Made by a program: the position numbers and the translations under genes. The notes under the pieces were generated by a model that worked only from the letters and a program-made list of their open reading frames with translations, did no database searches and was not told where the DNA came from. 8,473 nucleotides of DNA from contig JAKORQ010000238.1 in NCBI GenBank assembly GCA_029777755.1, forward strand, positions 1-8,473. Reading direction: 5' to 3'. The first letter of the stretch is position 1; each line of letters starts with the position of its first letter. This DNA comes from Planctomycetota bacterium. Its GTDB lineage: Bacteria > Planctomycetota > Phycisphaerae > Tepidisphaerales > Tepidisphaeraceae. This document shows, one piece after another, positions 6,449 to 8,473 of this stretch.

Positions 6449-7021
6449 TTACTTGGCAATGCCGATCACGCCGCAGGCGATCCTGCCGCCTGCATCGCCG
6501 GTCGGCTGCGACTGAAGGTCATCAGCCTTCTCATGGACGATTACCGCTCGCCCGATGATCGGGTTTTTTGTCCCGTTGATGGTCAGCCCGTCGAGAGTCA
6601 GTTCGAGCTTCGCCTTGCCATTCTCATCGCTGGTGAGGTTGCCAAGGTCGCCGGCGTGACGTTGCGGGGCATCCGGGCCCGCGTGCTGGTGGCCTTCGGG
6701 GTTGTAGTGGCTGCCGGCCGACGAGCCATCCGGCGCCGAGCAGTCGCCGTACTCATGAATATGGAACCCGTGCGTGGAGTTTGCGGGCAACCCCTCGACC
6801 TCCGCAACTACCTTGATGGTTTCCCCGTCCACGGTGAAGCGGACGATGCCTTTCACCTTGCTCTCTCCCAGTGGATGCAGGACGGCCACGGCCGACGTCG
6901 CCGTGCCCTGGGCAACGTTGGCCGCCGGTTGAGCGGCATGCGCCCCATGGTCATGCTCCTGTGCCAGGGCGGGTATCCCTATCAGCAGGCTGCAGGCAAG
7001 TGCGCCGATCAGTGCTTTCAT
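6449..7021 (-). CDS. sodC: Periplasmic Cu/Zn superoxide dismutase
   Basis: A 190-aa precursor that dismutates superoxide to oxygen and hydrogen peroxide outside the cytoplasm. Residues 1-20 form a Sec signal peptide (MKALIGALACSLLIGIPALA) with likely cleavage after ALA. The mature N-terminus is rich in His (H23, H25, H28). Copper ligands are H87 and H89 (GFHIHEYGDC), H105 and H163 (VIVHEKADD). Zinc ligands are the bridging H105, then H113, H122 and D125 (RHAGDLGN). C94 and C183 form the expected disulfide, and R180 in GGRIACGVIG is the active-site arginine. All catalytic residues are present. ATG at 7021 was chosen because AGGAAAGGAG (7030-7039) lies 8 nt upstream; a start at 7048 would add nine residues before the signal peptide. 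Upstream, the rRNA-modification gene is divergent; downstream lies araC on the same strand after 58 bp. Confidence 0.97.
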   Translation of the reverse strand: MKALIGALACSLLIGIPALAQEHDHGAHAAQPAANVAQGTATSAVAVLHPLGESKVKGIVRFTVDGETIKVVAEVEGLPANSTHGFHIHEYGDCSAPDGSSAGSHYNPEGHQHAGPDAPQRHAGDLGNLTSDENGKAKLELTLDGLTINGTKNPIIGRAVIVHEKADDLQSQPTGDAGGRIACGVIGIAK

Positions 7022-7029
7022 TACGATAT

Positions 7030-7039
7030 CTCCTTTCCT
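7030..7039 (-). promoter_or_regulatory. Strong ribosome binding site of sodC
   Basis: On the minus strand this reads AGGAAAGGAG, 8 nt before the ATG at 7021. It fixes the start directly before the signal peptide and is one of the best Shine-Dalgarno sequences in the window. Confidence 0.7.
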
Positions 7040-7085
7040 GAGAACCATTTGCTACATCGTAGTACCCCATCTCCCCCCGATGCCA

Positions 7086-7115
7086 TTGGGCGCTTGCCCC
7101 TGTCGCGGCTAAACT
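7086..7115 (+). promoter_or_regulatory. Candidate promoter of the pseudouridine synthase gene, possibly leaderless
   Basis: TTGGGC (7086-7091) and TAAACT (7110-7115) are spaced 18 bp apart. The second hexamer fits the TANNNT form of a -10 element and ends 7 nt before the ATG at 7123, so transcription could begin at or next to the start codon. No Shine-Dalgarno sequence is present before that ATG, which agrees with a leaderless message. Pattern match only. Confidence 0.3.
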
Positions 7116-7122
7116 GGTGCAA

Positions 7123-8001
7123 ATGAAAGAGCGCATTCAGAAGGTGCTGGCCAATGCGGGCGTCGATTCCCGCCGGAATATCGAGCAGATGGTGCTCGAC
7201 GGGCGCGTGCAGGTGAATGGAAAGGTCGTGCGCCAGTTGCCGATTCTTGTCGATCCGGAGAACGACAAGATCCACGTTGACGGGGAGCCGATCAAGTTCA
7301 AGCCGAAGAAGGGGATGCCCGAGAAGGTCTATATCCTGATGAATAAGCCGAAGGGGGTTTATTGCACCAACGTCGCCCAGGGCGTGCAGAAAAGGGCGAT
7401 CGATCTGCTACCGCCGGACTTTCCCTATCGGGTGTATCCCGTTGGCCGATTGGATGCCGAGTCGCGCGGGCTGTTGCTGCTGACCAATGATGGAGACCTG
7501 ACGAATCGCCTCACCCATCCCCGCTATGGCATCGCCAAGACTTACGTGGCCGAGGTGGATGGCTACGTCGAGGATCGCATCATCGAGGAACTGAACAAGG
7601 GCGTCTGGCTGGCTGACAAGCAGGGCAAGGGATTCAAGGCCGGCGCCAGCAAGGTGAAGATCATGAACCGCGGTCGGCAGGCTTCTACCCTCGAGATCAC
7701 CATCTGCGAAGGCCGCAATCGCCAGATCAGGCGCATGCTCGCCGCGCTGGGGCACAAGGTGAAGAAGCTTCAGCGCATCCGCATGGGCAAACTTACCCTC
7801 AAGGGCGTCGGCCCGGGTAACTGGCGTTTCCTGACGCCTATCGAGGTAAAACAGCTCAAGCGCGAGGCGCAGCGCGCAGCGGGTGAGGTCGGTGAAGTTG
7901 ACCCGAAGAAGAAGCCCGGCGCCAAGCGCCCCGCGACCGGCAAGCCGCGCAAGAGTGTCCCTCGGAAGGGGCAGAAAAACAGGCCATCATCCGCCTCTTA
8001 G
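7123..8001 (+). CDS. 23S/16S rRNA pseudouridine synthase, RsuA/RluB/RluE/RluF family
   Basis: A 292-aa enzyme that converts a specific uridine in rRNA to pseudouridine. Residues about 3-55 form an S4 RNA-binding domain (RIQKVLANAGVDSRRNIEQMV, DGRVQVNGKVV). The catalytic domain follows: VYILMNKPKGVYCT (69-82), then YPVGRLDAESRGLLLLTNDG with catalytic Asp111. KTYVAEVDG and EGRNRQIRRMLAALGHKVKKLQRIRMG (197-222) are the conserved C-terminal motifs. The tail from about 245 is very rich in Lys, Arg and Pro and probably helps bind RNA. The overall plan fits RluB (S4 domain, basic tail), but the exact target base cannot be told from sequence alone, so no symbol is given. ATG at 7123 was preferred to the in-frame GTG at 7117; neither has a Shine-Dalgarno sequence. 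The 3' end overlaps the convergent DUF502 gene by 15 bp. Confidence 0.95.
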   Translation: MKERIQKVLANAGVDSRRNIEQMVLDGRVQVNGKVVRQLPILVDPENDKIHVDGEPIKFKPKKGMPEKVYILMNKPKGVYCTNVAQGVQKRAIDLLPPDFPYRVYPVGRLDAESRGLLLLTNDGDLTNRLTHPRYGIAKTYVAEVDGYVEDRIIEELNKGVWLADKQGKGFKAGASKVKIMNRGRQASTLEITICEGRNRQIRRMLAALGHKVKKLQRIRMGKLTLKGVGPGNWRFLTPIEVKQLKREAQRAAGEVGEVDPKKKPGAKRPATGKPRKSVPRKGQKNRPSSAS

Positions 8002-8473
8002 GGGAGCGGCCGCCTCTGCATCCACGGGAACCATCTCGGGCAGGTAGTTGCCGGTGGAGATTATCACCTTGAGCGCTTCCTCCACGGTGATGTTGAGGAA
8101 GACCAGGTCGGATTGCTTCACGAACATCAGTCGCCCGGTGATGGGGTTGGGGCTGTTGGGCAGGAACACCGGGCAGAAGTCAGGGCGCTGGGGAACCGGT
8201 TTGCCGCTGGTGAAGCCCAGCATCGACATGCCGTTCTGCCCGGCGGGCACCAGCACCACACGTGCGAACATTCCCTGCCCGCCACTGGGCAGCGAAACCT
8301 GCTTCCACGCGCTATAGATGGGGCGGATCAGCGGCAGGCGAAGCAGCGTGCCATCTACCATGCGCAGGAGCTGCTTTCCAAGAAAGCTGCGAACTGCCAT
8401 GCCCAGCAGAAATATCGCCGTCAGTGCGATCACCACGCCTATCAGTGGCCACTGCAACCCGAGCGGCTCTGCC
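7987..8473 (-). CDS. DUF502 family membrane protein, 5' end cut by window
   Basis: The frame is open from the window edge to the stop at 7987, giving about 161 residues; the N-terminus, with the expected first membrane helix, lies beyond the window. The visible part opens with a membrane helix (WPLIGVVIALTAIFLLGMAV). Then come the family features RSFLGKQLLRMVDGTLLRLPLIRPIYSAWKQV, ARVVLVPAGQNGMSMLGFTSG, the loop VFLPNSPNPITGRLMFV, and EEALKVIISTGNYLPE. DUF502 proteins are small inner-membrane proteins of unknown function with two membrane helices and a cytoplasmic beta domain. The TTG at 8457 is an internal codon and not a likely start, because family members carry another helix before this point. 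Confidence 0.88.
   Translation of the reverse strand, partial: AEPLGLQWPLIGVVIALTAIFLLGMAVRSFLGKQLLRMVDGTLLRLPLIRPIYSAWKQVSLPSGGQGMFARVVLVPAGQNGMSMLGFTSGKPVPQRPDFCPVFLPNSPNPITGRLMFVKQSDLVFLNITVEEALKVIISTGNYLPEMVPVDAEAAAPLRGG

Noticed and set aside
6430..7021. sodC, araC and the uncharacterised gene as one operon-borne defence or stress system
   Set aside because: The strand is shared, but the gaps are 58 and 67 bp, a dyad and a weak terminator-like hairpin lie between the genes, and nothing ties superoxide dismutase to the other two functionally.
6389..7126. Plus-strand open frame (245 aa) opposite sodC
   Set aside because: sodC on the other strand has all metal ligands, a signal peptide and a strong ribosome binding site. 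The plus-strand frame has no recognisable motif.

Overview
The window is an ordinary-looking stretch of a GC-rich (about 60%) bacterial chromosome, densely packed with nine genes on both strands. Two of them are cut by the window ends. No RNA gene, insertion sequence, CRISPR array, integrase or attachment site was seen. The gene content suggests a planctomycete, possibly of the Phycisphaerae. The hints are an orphan ChlI/MoxR-like ATPase with a GLRGQAKT P-loop, a large uncharacterised beta-rich protein next to an AraC-type regulator, and an SRPBCC protein with a small membrane-like N-terminal segment. This placement rests on recognising family character and not on a marker gene, so it is tentative.

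Left part (1-2994): a 3'-truncated SRPBCC/polyketide-cyclase-like gene (minus) is divergent from a 476-aa AAA+ ATPase of the ChlI/MoxR type (plus). The ATPase overlaps tail-to-tail by 11 bp with a 3-methyladenine DNA glycosylase gene (mpg, minus). The glycosylase is in turn divergent from manA across a 72-bp gap that carries overlapping -10-like hexamers on the two strands.

Middle part (2995-6448): a type I (short) phosphomannose isomerase gene (manA, plus) faces a 459-aa uncharacterised gene (minus). A strong 14-bp hairpin without a T-tract lies between them. Upstream of the uncharacterised gene, on the same strand, is an AraC-family regulator, which makes a plausible regulator/target pair. 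A perfect 13-bp inverted repeat with a 13-nt spacer covers the AraC start codon and encloses a TAAAAT hexamer. It is the most striking non-coding structure in the window.

Right part (6449-8473): a periplasmic Cu/Zn superoxide dismutase gene (sodC, minus) with a complete set of metal ligands is divergent from an RsuA/RluB-type pseudouridine synthase gene (plus). The latter has no clear Shine-Dalgarno sequence and may be leaderless. It overlaps tail-to-tail by 15 bp with a 5'-truncated DUF502 membrane-protein gene (minus).

Most genes are single housekeeping or stress units (base-excision repair, rRNA modification, superoxide defence, mannose metabolism). The sodC/araC/unknown trio, all on the minus strand with gaps of 58 and 67 bp, is the only possible co-transcribed group. 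I did not find clear evidence of a new multi-gene system. The best candidates for something undescribed are the uncharacterised protein with its AraC neighbour, and the palindrome at the araC start.
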